Shown here piece by piece: positions 35,127 through 43,364 of a stretch of DNA of 64,000 nucleotides (the first letter of the stretch is position 1; each line of letters begins with the position of its first letter). This stretch comes from CAZNMF01 sp035547155 (GTDB lineage Bacteria > Acidobacteriota > Vicinamibacteria > Vicinamibacterales > SCN-69-37). The notes under the pieces were generated by a model. That model had not been told where the DNA came from and made no database searches. It saw only the letters and a list, made by a program, of their open reading frames with translations. The stretch lies in contig DASZVJ010000116.1 in NCBI GenBank assembly GCA_035547155.1, positions 4,511 to 68,510 on the forward strand. Reading direction: 5' to 3'. The translations under genes and the position numbers were made by a program.

Positions 35127-36599
35127 CTACTCCGCGAGCACCCAGGTATCTTTGCTGCCGCCGCCCTGTGACGAGTTGACGACGAGCGATCCCCGCCTGA
35201 GCGCGACGCGCGTCAGGCCGCCGGGCACGACCGTGCACGAGTCGCCGCTGCACAGCACGTACGGCCGCAGATCCACGTGCCGCGGCTCGATGCCCTCGTC
35301 GAGGAAGCTGGGCGCGCGCGAGAGCGCGAGCGTCGGCTGCGCGATGTAGTTGCGCGGGTTCGCGAGGATGCGCCGGCGAAACTCCTCGCGCTCGGCGGCC
35401 GTGCTGTGCGGGCCGATGAGCATGCCGTAGCCGCCGGACTCGCCGACGGCCTTGACGACCAGCTCGCCCAGGTGCTCGAGCGCGTACGCGCGATCCGTAT
35501 CGTTGCCGAGCAGGTACGTCTCGACGTTCGGCAGGATCGGATCCTCGCCGAGATAGAACTTGATGATCGCCGGCACGTACGCGTAGACCGCCTTGTCGTC
35601 GGCGACGCCCGTGCCGATGGCATTCGCCATTGCGACGCTGCCCGCGCGGTATGCGTTGAACAGACCCGCGACGCCGAGCGCCGAGTCCGTTCTGAACGCG
35701 AGCGGATCGAGGAAGTCGTCGTCGACGCGGCGGTAGATGACGTCCACGCGCCGCAGCCCGCCCGTCGTCCGCATGTAGACGATGTTGTCGTGGACGAGGA
35801 GATCGCGGCCCTCGACGAGCTCGACGCCCATCTGTCGCGCGAGGAACGCGTGCTCGAAGTATGCCGAGTTGTAGACGCCTGGCGTGAGCACGACGATCGT
35901 CGGCTGCGGCTGCGCCGGCGCGAGCGATCGCAACGTCGCGAGCAGCGCCTGCGCGTAGTGATCGATCGGCTCGATCTCGTAGTCGACGAACAGCTGCGGG
36001 AACACGCGCTTGGTGATTTGGCGGTTCGTCAGCATGTACGACACGCCGCTCGGCACGCGCAGGTTGTCCTCGAGGACGGCGAACGATCCATCCGGCAGCC
36101 GCACGAGATCCGTGCCCGCGACCGAGATCCGCACGTCGGGCCGCTGGTAGAGCCCGCGCATCTCGCGCCGGTAGTGCTGCGCGGTGACCACGAGCTCGCG
36201 CGGGACGATGCCCTCCTTGAGGATGCGGCCGTCGCCGTAGACGTCGCGCAGGAACAGGTTCAGCGCGAGGAGGCGCTGCGACAGGCCGCGGCTGATGCGC
36301 TGCCATTCGTCGTGTGTGAGGATGCGCGGCAGCAGGTCGTAGGGAAAGACGCGCTCGGTGCCGCCTTTGTCGCCGTAGACGGTGAACGTGATGCCCTGCT
36401 GGAGGAACGCGGCGTCGGCTTCGCGCTGGCGGCGCCGCAAATCCTCCGCCGGCAGATCGAGCAGCCGCGAGAGGAGCGCCTGATACGGCGGCCGAGGCCG
36501 GCCCGCGGCGTCGAACATCTCGTCGAAGCTCGTGTCGAGGTGATAGCTGGTGAAGAGCGCGGACAGCGCGACCGGGCCGCTGCCGGACACGGGAGCCAT
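35127..36599 (-). CDS. Circularly permuted ATP-grasp protein
   Basis: This 490-residue enzyme belongs to the CP-ATPgrasp family (formerly DUF404/DUF407). Recognisable segments are [25 protein letters not shown] near residue 80, [22 protein letters not shown] and [15 protein letters not shown], where the Gly-rich loop and basic residues are positioned to bind ATP. The family is predicted to form amide bonds by carboxylate activation, possibly making or attaching a small peptide, with the alpha-E and transglutaminase partners downstream. It opens that operon. A TTTACT box lies five bases before the ATG and could be its -10. Confidence 0.9.
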   Translation of the reverse strand: MAPVSGSGPVALSALFTSYHLDTSFDEMFDAAGRPRPPYQALLSRLLDLPAEDLRRRQREADAAFLQQGITFTVYGDKGGTERVFPYDLLPRILTHDEWQRISRGLSQRLLALNLFLRDVYGDGRILKEGIVPRELVVTAQHYRREMRGLYQRPDVRISVAGTDLVRLPDGSFAVLEDNLRVPSGVSYMLTNRQITKRVFPQLFVDYEIEPIDHYAQALLATLRSLAPAQPQPTIVVLTPGVYNSAYFEHAFLARQMGVELVEGRDLLVHDNIVYMRTTGGLRRVDVIYRRVDDDFLDPLAFRTDSALGVAGLFNAYRAGSVAMANAIGTGVADDKAVYAYVPAIIKFYLGEDPILPNVETYLLGNDTDRAYALEHLGELVVKAVGESGGYGMLIGPHSTAAEREEFRRRILANPRNYIAQPTLALSRAPSFLDEGIEPRHVDLRPYVLCSGDSCTVVPGGLTRVALRRGSLVVNSSQGGGSKDTWVLAE

Positions 36600-36604
36600 G
36601 ACGC

Positions 36605-36610
36605 AGTAAA
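36605..36610 (-). promoter_or_regulatory. Possible -10 box TTTACT
   Basis: TTTACT on the minus strand ends five bases before the ATG at 36599 of the ATP-grasp gene. This is close to the window's usual near-leaderless spacing but slightly short. Confidence 0.25.
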
Positions 36611-36669
36611 AACCGGCGTTTTCAGGCTGTCAAGCGACGCAAGTGTTGGGTCCGACAGAAATGTGGAAG

Positions 36670-36704
36670 CGGCTACGGGCGACAGGCGACGGACTACGGG
36701 CGAT
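36670..36704. repeat. Low-complexity CTACGGGCGA-type array
   Basis: The segment has CTACGGGCGA, an imperfect middle unit and CTACGGGCGA again within 35 bases, in the gap between two minus-strand genes. It resembles the other short degenerate arrays in the window but uses a different word. Confidence 0.5.
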
Positions 36705-36721
36705 GACTCGATTTGAACGTG

Positions 36722-38404
36722 CTACTTCGACCCTTCGAATCTCAATTCGTACAGCCGGCCTTCGCCGATTGTTGCGATCAGCACGACGCGGTCGGCGAAG
36801 GCCGCAAAGCGCGCCTCGACCTGCGCGCGCTCGACCGGCGGAATCAGCGACGTGTGCAGGATCACGTGCGTGAAGCCCATGCGCGCGATCGTCTGCAGGC
36901 TGCGCTCGTCGGGAAACGTCGTGAGCTGCCAGAAGGCATCTTGATAGCCCGGCGGCTGAATGCCGCTGTAGCCCTCGAAGATCGGACGGAAGTGCCCGAG
37001 TGAATGAATCATGTAGCGCGAGTTCCGTTCCTCGCGCACGATCAGGCTCTGCGAGTCCGGCAGGGGCAGATCGACGACGGCGACGGGGCCAGGCAGCGTC
37101 GCGACGTAACGATCGACGTCCGGAATCTCCATCGTGTAGTGGATCGGATGGAACGGCGCGACGGCGAACTCCGCGATCAGCAGCGCGCCCGCCACGCCGG
37201 CCAGCCACGACGTCGTCGACGGCGAGAGCCGGCGCGTCAGCCGCTCGAAGCCAACGCCGGCAAGGACGCCGAGCGCAAGCATGCCGACGATGACGAAACG
37301 CGTCGGCACGCGGATGAAGCTCAGGCCCGGCAGCTGGTAAACCCAGCCCCAGAGGCCGAGCGGTGGACCGATCGCGAGCCACAGACACAGCGCCGCCAGC
37401 GCGAGGTACGCCCATGCCCACACTGGCGGGCGCCACGAGGAGCGCCGCCACATGATCATGGCGGCGGCGGCCAGGAGCAGCGGCAGCACACCGGGAAACA
37501 ACCACGCATCGGGCGGCTCGGACAGCCACTTCCACGACGGAAGCCGATGCTCGAGCCACGCGTCCACGTACGTCGGCGACGCGACGAAGCTCGACGTCGC
37601 GATGTCCCATCCGTCGAGGCCACGCCGAAGGCCGATTTCGCGCTGCGCGGCACGGTAGGGCAGGAAGATCAGGACCGGCGGTACCAGGAGCAGCACGCCG
37701 GTGACGCCCACATCGCGCATGCGCCGCATGAACATCAGCGGCGTACGCCGGACGAGCCGATCAGCGATCAGCACGGCGATCGCCAGCAGGCAGAACACAC
37801 CGCCATGCCCGCTCGTGATCGCTTGCAGCGAGAAGAACGCCATCGCGATCCGCAGATCGCGCGGCCGCCCATCCTCGAAATAGCCGTGGAGGTATGCCAG
37901 GCAGAACGGTATCCACTGGACCGTCGTCAGGTGGAACTGATCGAGGCGCATGAAGCGCGGCGCGGCGAACGCGAAGACGAGGCCGCAGAGAATGGCCGCG
38001 GGTGTGCGCAGGCCGAGTCGACAGGCGAGCAGATACGCGCCGAGGCCGGACAGCGCGATCGAGGCGAAGACGATGACGTTCATCGCCAGCACCGGCGTGC
38101 CGCCGAGCCAGATGATCGGCGCGGCGAGAAGCGCGCTGCCGATCATGTTCTCGGAGTACGCGAGCGTGTGGTGGAACGGATAGAAGATGTTCGCGTCGAA
38201 AATGGACCACGGATGGTGCGTGAACGCGTGGACGTCCCAGCCGAGAATCCAGATCGTCAGGTCGGTATCCGTGCCGGTCGTCAGGACGCCGTTGGCCAGA
38301 TATCGCGGGAATGGCCACGTCATCGCGGCCGTCAGCGCCACGAACAACGCGAGGATCGTCCAGACGTGGCGCGGCGCGTGCTGCGCCGGCGAGTGATCGG
38401 TCAT
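36722..38404 (-). CDS. Polytopic membrane protein, GT-C-like
   Basis: This 560-residue protein has about eleven hydrophobic helices. The first extracytoplasmic loop (GVLTTGTDTDLTIWILGWDVHAF) has the acidic and tryptophan residues typical of GT-C-type proteins, and a soluble C-terminal stretch follows (about 430-560). Large relatives occur in Acidobacteria as uncharacterised membrane glycosyltransferases. No donor or acceptor can be named. It is separate from its neighbours by more than 80 bases on both sides, and a TAAAGT box lies eight bases before the ATG at 38404. Confidence 0.65.
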   Translation of the reverse strand: MTDHSPAQHAPRHVWTILALFVALTAAMTWPFPRYLANGVLTTGTDTDLTIWILGWDVHAFTHHPWSIFDANIFYPFHHTLAYSENMIGSALLAAPIIWLGGTPVLAMNVIVFASIALSGLGAYLLACRLGLRTPAAILCGLVFAFAAPRFMRLDQFHLTTVQWIPFCLAYLHGYFEDGRPRDLRIAMAFFSLQAITSGHGGVFCLLAIAVLIADRLVRRTPLMFMRRMRDVGVTGVLLLVPPVLIFLPYRAAQREIGLRRGLDGWDIATSSFVASPTYVDAWLEHRLPSWKWLSEPPDAWLFPGVLPLLLAAAAMIMWRRSSWRPPVWAWAYLALAALCLWLAIGPPLGLWGWVYQLPGLSFIRVPTRFVIVGMLALGVLAGVGFERLTRRLSPSTTSWLAGVAGALLIAEFAVAPFHPIHYTMEIPDVDRYVATLPGPVAVVDLPLPDSQSLIVREERNSRYMIHSLGHFRPIFEGYSGIQPPGYQDAFWQLTTFPDERSLQTIARMGFTHVILHTSLIPPVERAQVEARFAAFADRVVLIATIGEGRLYELRFEGSK

Positions 38405-38412
38405 CCGCTAGT

Positions 38413-38418
38413 ACTTTA
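38413..38418 (-). promoter_or_regulatory. Possible -10 box TAAAGT
   Basis: TAAAGT on the minus strand ends eight bases before the ATG at 38404. There is no ribosome site between them. Confidence 0.35.
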
Positions 38419-38493
38419 GAACGTGTTTCGTTCGGCGGGCCGAATCTTCAGTTGTCGCCGGCGTGCTTCAGGCCGCCGGCGTCGACGAAGCGA

Positions 38494-38988
38494 CTAGTGC
38501 TGATCCGCCGCCTCGGACCACAGCAGGCCGAGGCCGGCGACGATCGTCAGGAGCATCAATCCGTTGGAGGCGCCGTGCAGGCGGCCGAAGAGCACGCGTC
38601 GCGCGTCCGTGTCGGGCAGGCTTGCGACGGGGCCTTTGACGCCGTCGCGGATCGACTCGATGCGCGGCGCAATCGCGAACACCGTCACCGCGCCGATCAC
38701 CAGGAGACCGAGCACGGTCCAGAGACGAAGCTTGAAGTGGCGCGGGCGCGGGCCGATGGCCGCGCGCGCGCCGAGCGAGGCGCCGACGACGGCCGCGAGC
38801 GCGAGCGCGACGTACTGAAATCGCTCGAAGACGGCGCCGAAGACGAGGCCGGCGACCTCGCGGCCGTGGACCGCGTCGCGCAACTCGAGCACCGAGAAGA
38901 TCGTCGGCGCGCCGACTGCCCCCAAAGCGACGAGGCCGCCAATCCATAGCGCCAGGGCCGCGATCGCGACGTACCGCAACAGCGTCAT
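38494..38988 (-). CDS. DUF4149 membrane protein
   Basis: This 164-residue protein has four predicted membrane helices (about 5-25, 55-75, 85-105 and 138-158). The opening LLRYVAIAALALWIGGLVALGAVGAPTIF, with its G-G-x3-G-x4-P pattern, and the closing LHGASNGLMLL fit the DUF4149 (TMEM205-like) family. Its function is unknown. The ATG at 38988 has a GATAAT box seven bases upstream, which suggests a leaderless transcript. It lies between two unrelated genes on the same strand and is probably transcribed alone. Confidence 0.7.
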   Translation of the reverse strand: MTLLRYVAIAALALWIGGLVALGAVGAPTIFSVLELRDAVHGREVAGLVFGAVFERFQYVALALAAVVGASLGARAAIGPRPRHFKLRLWTVLGLLVIGAVTVFAIAPRIESIRDGVKGPVASLPDTDARRVLFGRLHGASNGLMLLTIVAGLGLLWSEAADQH

Positions 38989-38995
38989 CGCGGCG

Positions 38996-39001
38996 ATTAT
39001 C
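38996..39001 (-). promoter_or_regulatory. -10 box GATAAT before the DUF4149 gene
   Basis: GATAAT on the minus strand ends seven bases before the ATG at 38988, inside the 31-base gap after the ABC-F stop codon. Confidence 0.4.
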
Positions 39002-39019
39002 CCCGAAAACGCCGCGTCC

Positions 39020-40618
39020 TCACGCGGCCGATCCCGTGAACTCTTCGTAGGTGCCCTTGAAGTCCTCGATGCCGTCTGCGCCGAAGTGCCAGATCCGCGT
39101 GCCGACTTCCTCGATCAGATCCTGGTCGTGCGTGACGAGCAGCACCGTGCCCTCGAACTTCTGCAGCGCGACGTTGAGCGCGTTGATCGACTCGAGGTCG
39201 AGATGGTTCGTCGGCTCGTCGAACACGAGGACGTTCGGCTTCTGCAGCATGATGCGGCAGAAGAGCAGCCGCGCGGTCTCGCCGCCCGACAGCGCCTCCG
39301 TCGGCTTCAGCCCCTCCTCGCCGGTGAAGAGCATCTGGCCGAGCAGGCCGTGAATGTCCTGCCGCGACGCGTCGGGATCGAACTGGTGCAGCCAATCGGC
39401 TGCCGTCCAGCCTTTCTCGATCGCACCGGTGTGATCCTGCGCGAAGTAGCCGATCGAGACTTCGTGGCCCCACCGCACCTGTCCGGCGTCGACGTCGCCG
39501 GCGTTGGTCTTCAACCCCGGCGCGTCCGCCAGCAGCGCCTTGAGCAGCGTCGTCTTGCCGACGCCGTTGCGGCCGACGAGCACGACACGCTCGCCGCGCG
39601 TCACGACGGCACCGAAGCCGTCGATGACCTGTTGCGATCCGAACGCCTTCGACACGCCGGAGCACTCGAGCGCGACCTTGCCCGACGGGCGGTTCATCGT
39701 GAAGCGGATGTACGGCCGCTGGATGTTCGATCGCGCCAGCTCGGTCGTCTGCAGCCGTTCGACTTCCTTGCGGCGCGACTGCACCTGGCTCGACCGCGTG
39801 CCCGCGGAGAACCGCGCGATGAAGTCGTTCAACTGCGCGATCTTCTTCTCGCGCTGCGCGTTCTGCGTTTCGATCGTCGCGCGGATCTGCGTCTTGGCCA
39901 CGACCATCTCGTCGTAGCCGCCGGTGTAGGTGATGATCGTCTGATAGTCGATGTCGGCGGTGTGCGTGCAGACGGCGTTGAGGAAGTGCCGATCGTGCGA
40001 GATGACGATCAGCGTGCCGTCGTAGCGGACGAGAAAATCCTGCAGCCAGTGGATCGAGTCGAGGTCGAGATGGTTCGTCGGCTCGTCGAGCAGCAGCGCT
40101 TCGGGCCGGCCGAACAGCGCCTGCGCCAGCAGCACGCGCACCTTCTGTCCGCCCTGCAGCTCGGCCATGCGCCGCTCGTGCAGCGCGTCGGCGATGTCGA
40201 GGCCCTGCAGCAGGATCGCGGCGTCGCTCTCGGCGCTGTAGCCATCTTCTTCGCCGACGAGGCCCTCCAGCTCGCCGAGGCGCATGCCGTCGGCGTCGGT
40301 CAGCGACGCTTTGGCGTAGAGCACCTCACGCTCCTGCAGCGCCTGCCACAGGCGCGTGTTGCCCATGATGACGGTGTCGACGACGCGGTGTTCGTCGAAG
40401 GCGAACTGATCCTGTCTGAGAACGCCGATCTTCGCGGGCCGGGTGACCGTGCCTTTCTGCGGCGGCAGCTCGCCCGTGAGCAACTTCATGAACGTGGTCT
40501 TGCCCGCGCCGTTCGGCCCGGTCAATCCATAGCGGCGCCCCGCCGAGAACGTCGTCGTGACGTCCTCGAAGAGGATCTTGCCACCGTACCGCATCGAGAC
40601 ACCTTGGACGGAGATCAT
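39020..40618 (-). CDS. ABC-F family ATPase (YbiT-like)
   Basis: This 532-residue soluble protein contains two ABC ATPase domains with no membrane part. Domain 1 has Walker A TGPNGAGKTT and Walker B LLLDEPTNHLD; domain 2 has VGRNGVGKTT and VFDEPTNHLD. The linker between them (about 235-300, TQIRATIETQNAQREKKI) is the P-site tRNA-interacting motif region of ABC-F proteins. Such factors act on ribosomes to relieve stalled or antibiotic-blocked translation. The length and the sequence start ISVQGVSMRYGGKILFEDV fit YbiT better than Uup or EttA, but the subfamily is not certain. Confidence 0.9.
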   Translation of the reverse strand: MISVQGVSMRYGGKILFEDVTTTFSAGRRYGLTGPNGAGKTTFMKLLTGELPPQKGTVTRPAKIGVLRQDQFAFDEHRVVDTVIMGNTRLWQALQEREVLYAKASLTDADGMRLGELEGLVGEEDGYSAESDAAILLQGLDIADALHERRMAELQGGQKVRVLLAQALFGRPEALLLDEPTNHLDLDSIHWLQDFLVRYDGTLIVISHDRHFLNAVCTHTADIDYQTIITYTGGYDEMVVAKTQIRATIETQNAQREKKIAQLNDFIARFSAGTRSSQVQSRRKEVERLQTTELARSNIQRPYIRFTMNRPSGKVALECSGVSKAFGSQQVIDGFGAVVTRGERVVLVGRNGVGKTTLLKALLADAPGLKTNAGDVDAGQVRWGHEVSIGYFAQDHTGAIEKGWTAADWLHQFDPDASRQDIHGLLGQMLFTGEEGLKPTEALSGGETARLLFCRIMLQKPNVLVFDEPTNHLDLESINALNVALQKFEGTVLLVTHDQDLIEEVGTRIWHFGADGIEDFKGTYEEFTGSAA

Positions 40619-40630
40619 GCGATCAAGAAA

Positions 40631-40660
40631 AGTTGGAAGTCAGAAGCCAAAAGCCAGAGG
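40631..40660. repeat. Degenerate AGAAGCC/AAAGCCAG array
   Basis: Three imperfect units of 7 to 9 bases (AGTCAG, AGAAGCCAA, AAGCCAG) lie in the 71-base gap before the ABC-F gene. The type resembles the other short intergenic arrays. Confidence 0.4.
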
Positions 40661-40689
40661 TTACGAACGTGCCGGACCCGAAGCCCGGC

Positions 40690-41079
40690 TCACATCAAAC
40701 TGCGGCGCTCGATCGTGAGATAGAGCGGTGCGACGCCCATCAGCGCGAGAAAGCCGATCGTCAGGCGGCCGGCGCGGTTGATGAGCACGAACTCGAGGTG
40801 CTCGCCGGGCTCGACCGCGAACGAGACTTTCTTCCAGAACAGCGTGTTGTTCGCGCGCAGCACGTGCATGCCCGGTTTCACTTCGAACGTCACCGTCTGG
40901 CCGAACATCAATGTTGCCGTCGGACCACCGTCGATCCGGACGACGACCTGACGCTGGCGGACATCTTCGTCGTGCTGGCGGCTGATCGTCACGAACGTGC
41001 GGAGATCGTTCGTCTCCGGTTCCGCACGTTCAGGGGCTCGAGCCGGCACATCCGGCGTCTGTTGCGCGAGACGAGCCAC
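40690..41079 (-). CDS. Hypothetical small protein with C-terminal membrane segment
   Basis: This 129-residue protein starts at GTG 41079. A charged N-terminus (about 1-45) is followed by a beta-rich region (VVVRIDGGPTATLMFGQTVTFEVKPGMHVLRANNTLFWKKVSFAVEPGEH) and one hydrophobic segment (about 105-120, LTIGFLALMGVAPLYLTI). It resembles small PEGA-like domains that present a beta-sandwich at the membrane, but no family is sure. It follows the 340-residue membrane protein with 9 bases between, as the last gene of a three-gene operon headed by the M1-like protein. Confidence 0.5.
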   Translation of the reverse strand: MARLAQQTPDVPARAPERAEPETNDLRTFVTISRQHDEDVRQRQVVVRIDGGPTATLMFGQTVTFEVKPGMHVLRANNTLFWKKVSFAVEPGEHLEFVLINRAGRLTIGFLALMGVAPLYLTIERRSLM

Positions 41080-41088
41080 CCGACGATT

Positions 41089-42111
41089 TTACCAAAGACG
41101 CCCCTGGGCGCCGGACCTCGTCGACCGCACGTACTGCGCGCTCGCCAGCTCACCCTGGAAGAACACGACCTCCGAGGCCATGAACGCGAGCTTCGCACAG
41201 ATACGCGCGACGAGGTAGACCTGACCCGCGAGCAGCGTCTGCCACAGCGGCGCGCTCGCGGCGGGAACGATCTGCAGCCAGAGCCGTGCGAGGACGAGCA
41301 GGCCGACGACGTTGACGAGATAGAGGCCGGCACAGCGGGCGGCGCGTTGGCGGATGAAGCGCACGGCCGCGCCGATCGACACCAGCGCGCTGTGACGATC
41401 CTCGACGACCATCCGCACTTTCGTGAGGTCCGCGACGAGATTGATCGCGGCGAGCGTGGCGATGACGATCGCATACAGGACGCCGCGCCATACGAGGAGC
41501 CAGGGCTCGGCGGTGACGCCTCGTGAGAGCCACATCCACAGCGTGCCGAAGAGCCATGGCTCGAGCCAGCGGAACACGAGCCAGTACGCTGCGCCCACGA
41601 CCACGGCCAGGCGTACGAATCGCAGCGCAAAGACGCTGCACATCGTCAGGAATGTGCGCGATCGAACCGGCGTCGCGCAGGCGTAGCGATGGAGCAGGCC
41701 GCCCGACAGGAAGATCCAGAGCGCGACGTACGTGGCGAGCGCGGCGACGATCGGCCGCGGCCACGGCGCCGCGTCGATCAGATGCGCGAGCGTGGCGATC
41801 GTGCCGCCGAAGCCGAGGATCTCGACTGTGAGCGTGGAAGCCGGGCCGCGCGAGCCGGACGCGAATTCCGCCGCCCACTGCGCGTCCCAGCCGTTCGCGA
41901 TCCGATCGGCGGTGAGACTCGACGCGACCTGCGTCTCGACCTGCCGCTCGACGACGAGGGCGAGCGGCGCGGCGATCACTCCGGTCAGCAGCCAGATCGC
42001 AAGCGCGATCGCCGGCGCGCGGACGACGCGACGCCAGCCCTCGACGAACGCGCCGATGACGGTGGCATGCGGCCGGCGCGGCGGTTTTGGCGCGTCAGGC
42101 GAAGAAGGCAT
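41089..42111 (-). CDS. Membrane protein of unknown function in the M1-like operon
   Basis: This 340-residue protein has about six hydrophobic segments and a long loop between the first two (about 55-110), containing VERQVETQVASSLTADRI. The sequence GVIAAPLALVVE and the later VIATLAAINLVADLTKVRMVVEDRHSAL look like an uncharacterised family of DUF-type transport or assembly proteins; I do not recognise it. Its start overlaps the end of the M1-like gene by 17 bases, so the two are coupled. It may help place or use the secreted M1-like protein. Confidence 0.6.
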   Translation of the reverse strand: MPSSPDAPKPPRRPHATVIGAFVEGWRRVVRAPAIALAIWLLTGVIAAPLALVVERQVETQVASSLTADRIANGWDAQWAAEFASGSRGPASTLTVEILGFGGTIATLAHLIDAAPWPRPIVAALATYVALWIFLSGGLLHRYACATPVRSRTFLTMCSVFALRFVRLAVVVGAAYWLVFRWLEPWLFGTLWMWLSRGVTAEPWLLVWRGVLYAIVIATLAAINLVADLTKVRMVVEDRHSALVSIGAAVRFIRQRAARCAGLYLVNVVGLLVLARLWLQIVPAASAPLWQTLLAGQVYLVARICAKLAFMASEVVFFQGELASAQYVRSTRSGAQGRLW

Positions 42112-43315
42112 AGTCCATCAGCGCGTGCTGAAACCAGACGAGCCAGCGCAGCGACCACGCGCGCGCGGCGTGTGCGCCGTGCGAGTGCGCCGACCACGAG
42201 TTGTTCGTGCGGTGGACGTCGAGGCGCAGCACGCGATCCGGATCGATCTCGACGGCGGCGATCGCCGGCGCGCGCGCGTACTCGAACGTGCGTTGCTCGT
42301 CGCGGCCGTCCCAGTGCTCGACGCGCGATGATCCGTCGTCGAATGTGACGCGCACGTCGACGGGAAACACGCCCGGGGAGAGATGGCGAACGACGGCCGA
42401 CGTGCCGGCACCGGCCGGCGGCATGTCGACGGCGTAGTCGAACGCGACGTCGTGTCGTCGCGTCGCGTCGAAGAACGACGTCAGATCCCGGCCGGCGATC
42501 TCACCTGCGGTCGCCTCGAAGTCGGCGCGGGCCGACGACGTGCGCGTTTGACGCGCGACAGCCGCGCGCAGAATCCGGTCCATCGTTTCCGTGCCGACGA
42601 CGCGTTCGAGTGTGGCGAGCGCGAGGACGTCGTGCGCGCGGCCGGTGTCGGCTGCGGCCGCGGCTGGATCGAGAGCGACATCCACCATGTCGCCATCGAC
42701 GTCTTTCGTCCACGGCGCGTCGCTGTACGGCCACGTCACGAGACCGCGGAAGTAGCGGCGCGTGTGCGCGAAGCGGCCAGGCAATGCGTCCGCGAACACG
42801 CGCGCGGCCGTGAACGCCGCGAGCGCCTCACGGAGCCGCCATTCTTCGTCATCCATCGACGACTGCACGCGCCAGTAGATTCGTCCGATTCCTTGCACGA
42901 CTGCCATTTCCGGCTCCGCGGTCGTCCATGGCGAGAACCAGTGAGCGCTGGCGACGATGATGGGTGTCTGTTCTTGATGGAGGGGCGGACCTTCAGGTCC
43001 GCCCCTCCGAGAAATAACCGGATCGACGATCGTCAACGTCGTCGAGGGAAACGGGCCGAGCAGCTGGCCGTATCCAGCGAGCGCGGCTTTGGCGGCGCTG
43101 AAATAGCGATCCGCCTGATCGACATGATCGGCCTGGACGAGCAGACGCAGATGCACGGCTGTCCCGCCAGGCGCCGTGAAGACGTCGGTTCGTTCGACGG
43201 ACGCCGGGCCCGCCAGCGCCGGCAAGTCGTCATTTTTGCGGCCGTTCTGACGGGCAGTCGCCGCGACCGAAATCGCCACCAGGGCAAACAGAGTCAGGAC
43301 GGACGTCAGACGCAT
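42095..43315 (-). CDS. Secreted M1-peptidase-like protein lacking the zinc motif
   Basis: This 406-residue protein has a signal peptide (about 1-22, ending ATARQ). A middle region (YFSAAKAALAGYGQLLGPFPSTTLTIVDP) resembles gluzincin aminopeptidases just before the active site. At the expected zinc-motif position (residues 139-149) it reads VVQGIGRIYWR instead of HExxH-x-x-W-type sequence: both histidines and the catalytic glutamate are gone. The third ligand position survives (Glu163 in REALAAF). It is therefore probably a non-catalytic relative, for example a binding or scaffold protein. Residues 103-114 (RRGGPEGPPLHQ) come from a perfect hairpin element inserted at 42979-43008. It is followed by two coupled genes. 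Confidence 0.6.
   Translation of the reverse strand: MRLTSVLTLFALVAISVAATARQNGRKNDDLPALAGPASVERTDVFTAPGGTAVHLRLLVQADHVDQADRYFSAAKAALAGYGQLLGPFPSTTLTIVDPVISRRGGPEGPPLHQEQTPIIVASAHWFSPWTTAEPEMAVVQGIGRIYWRVQSSMDDEEWRLREALAAFTAARVFADALPGRFAHTRRYFRGLVTWPYSDAPWTKDVDGDMVDVALDPAAAAADTGRAHDVLALATLERVVGTETMDRILRAAVARQTRTSSARADFEATAGEIAGRDLTSFFDATRRHDVAFDYAVDMPPAGAGTSAVVRHLSPGVFPVDVRVTFDDGSSRVEHWDGRDEQRTFEYARAPAIAAVEIDPDRVLRLDVHRTNNSWSAHSHGAHAARAWSLRWLVWFQHALMDYAFFA
42979..43008. repeat. REP-like hairpin inserted in frame in a coding gene
   Basis: Two perfect 13-base arms (42979-42991 and 42996-43008) close a TTCA loop, giving a core CCTTCAGG. It lies inside the M1-like gene and is translated as an Arg/Gly/Pro-rich insertion. 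The core is shared with 44361-44380 and, in reverse, with 11063-11084. Confidence 0.8.
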
Positions 43316-43334
43316 GGGCGCGGCCGACCGATCC

Positions 43335-43340
43335 TACAAT
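43335..43340 (+). promoter_or_regulatory. -10 box TACAAT in a 49-base divergent gap
   Basis: TACAAT precedes the GTG at 43365 by 24 bases, with GGGAG in between, so this gene has an ordinary leader. The M1-like gene starts on the other strand at 43315. Confidence 0.4.
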
Positions 43341-43364
43341 TGAATTCCTTTCGGGAGCGTCGCG

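Noticed and set aside
42095..43315. An active aminopeptidase
   Set aside because: Both zinc histidines and the catalytic Glu are missing at the place where the motif should be.
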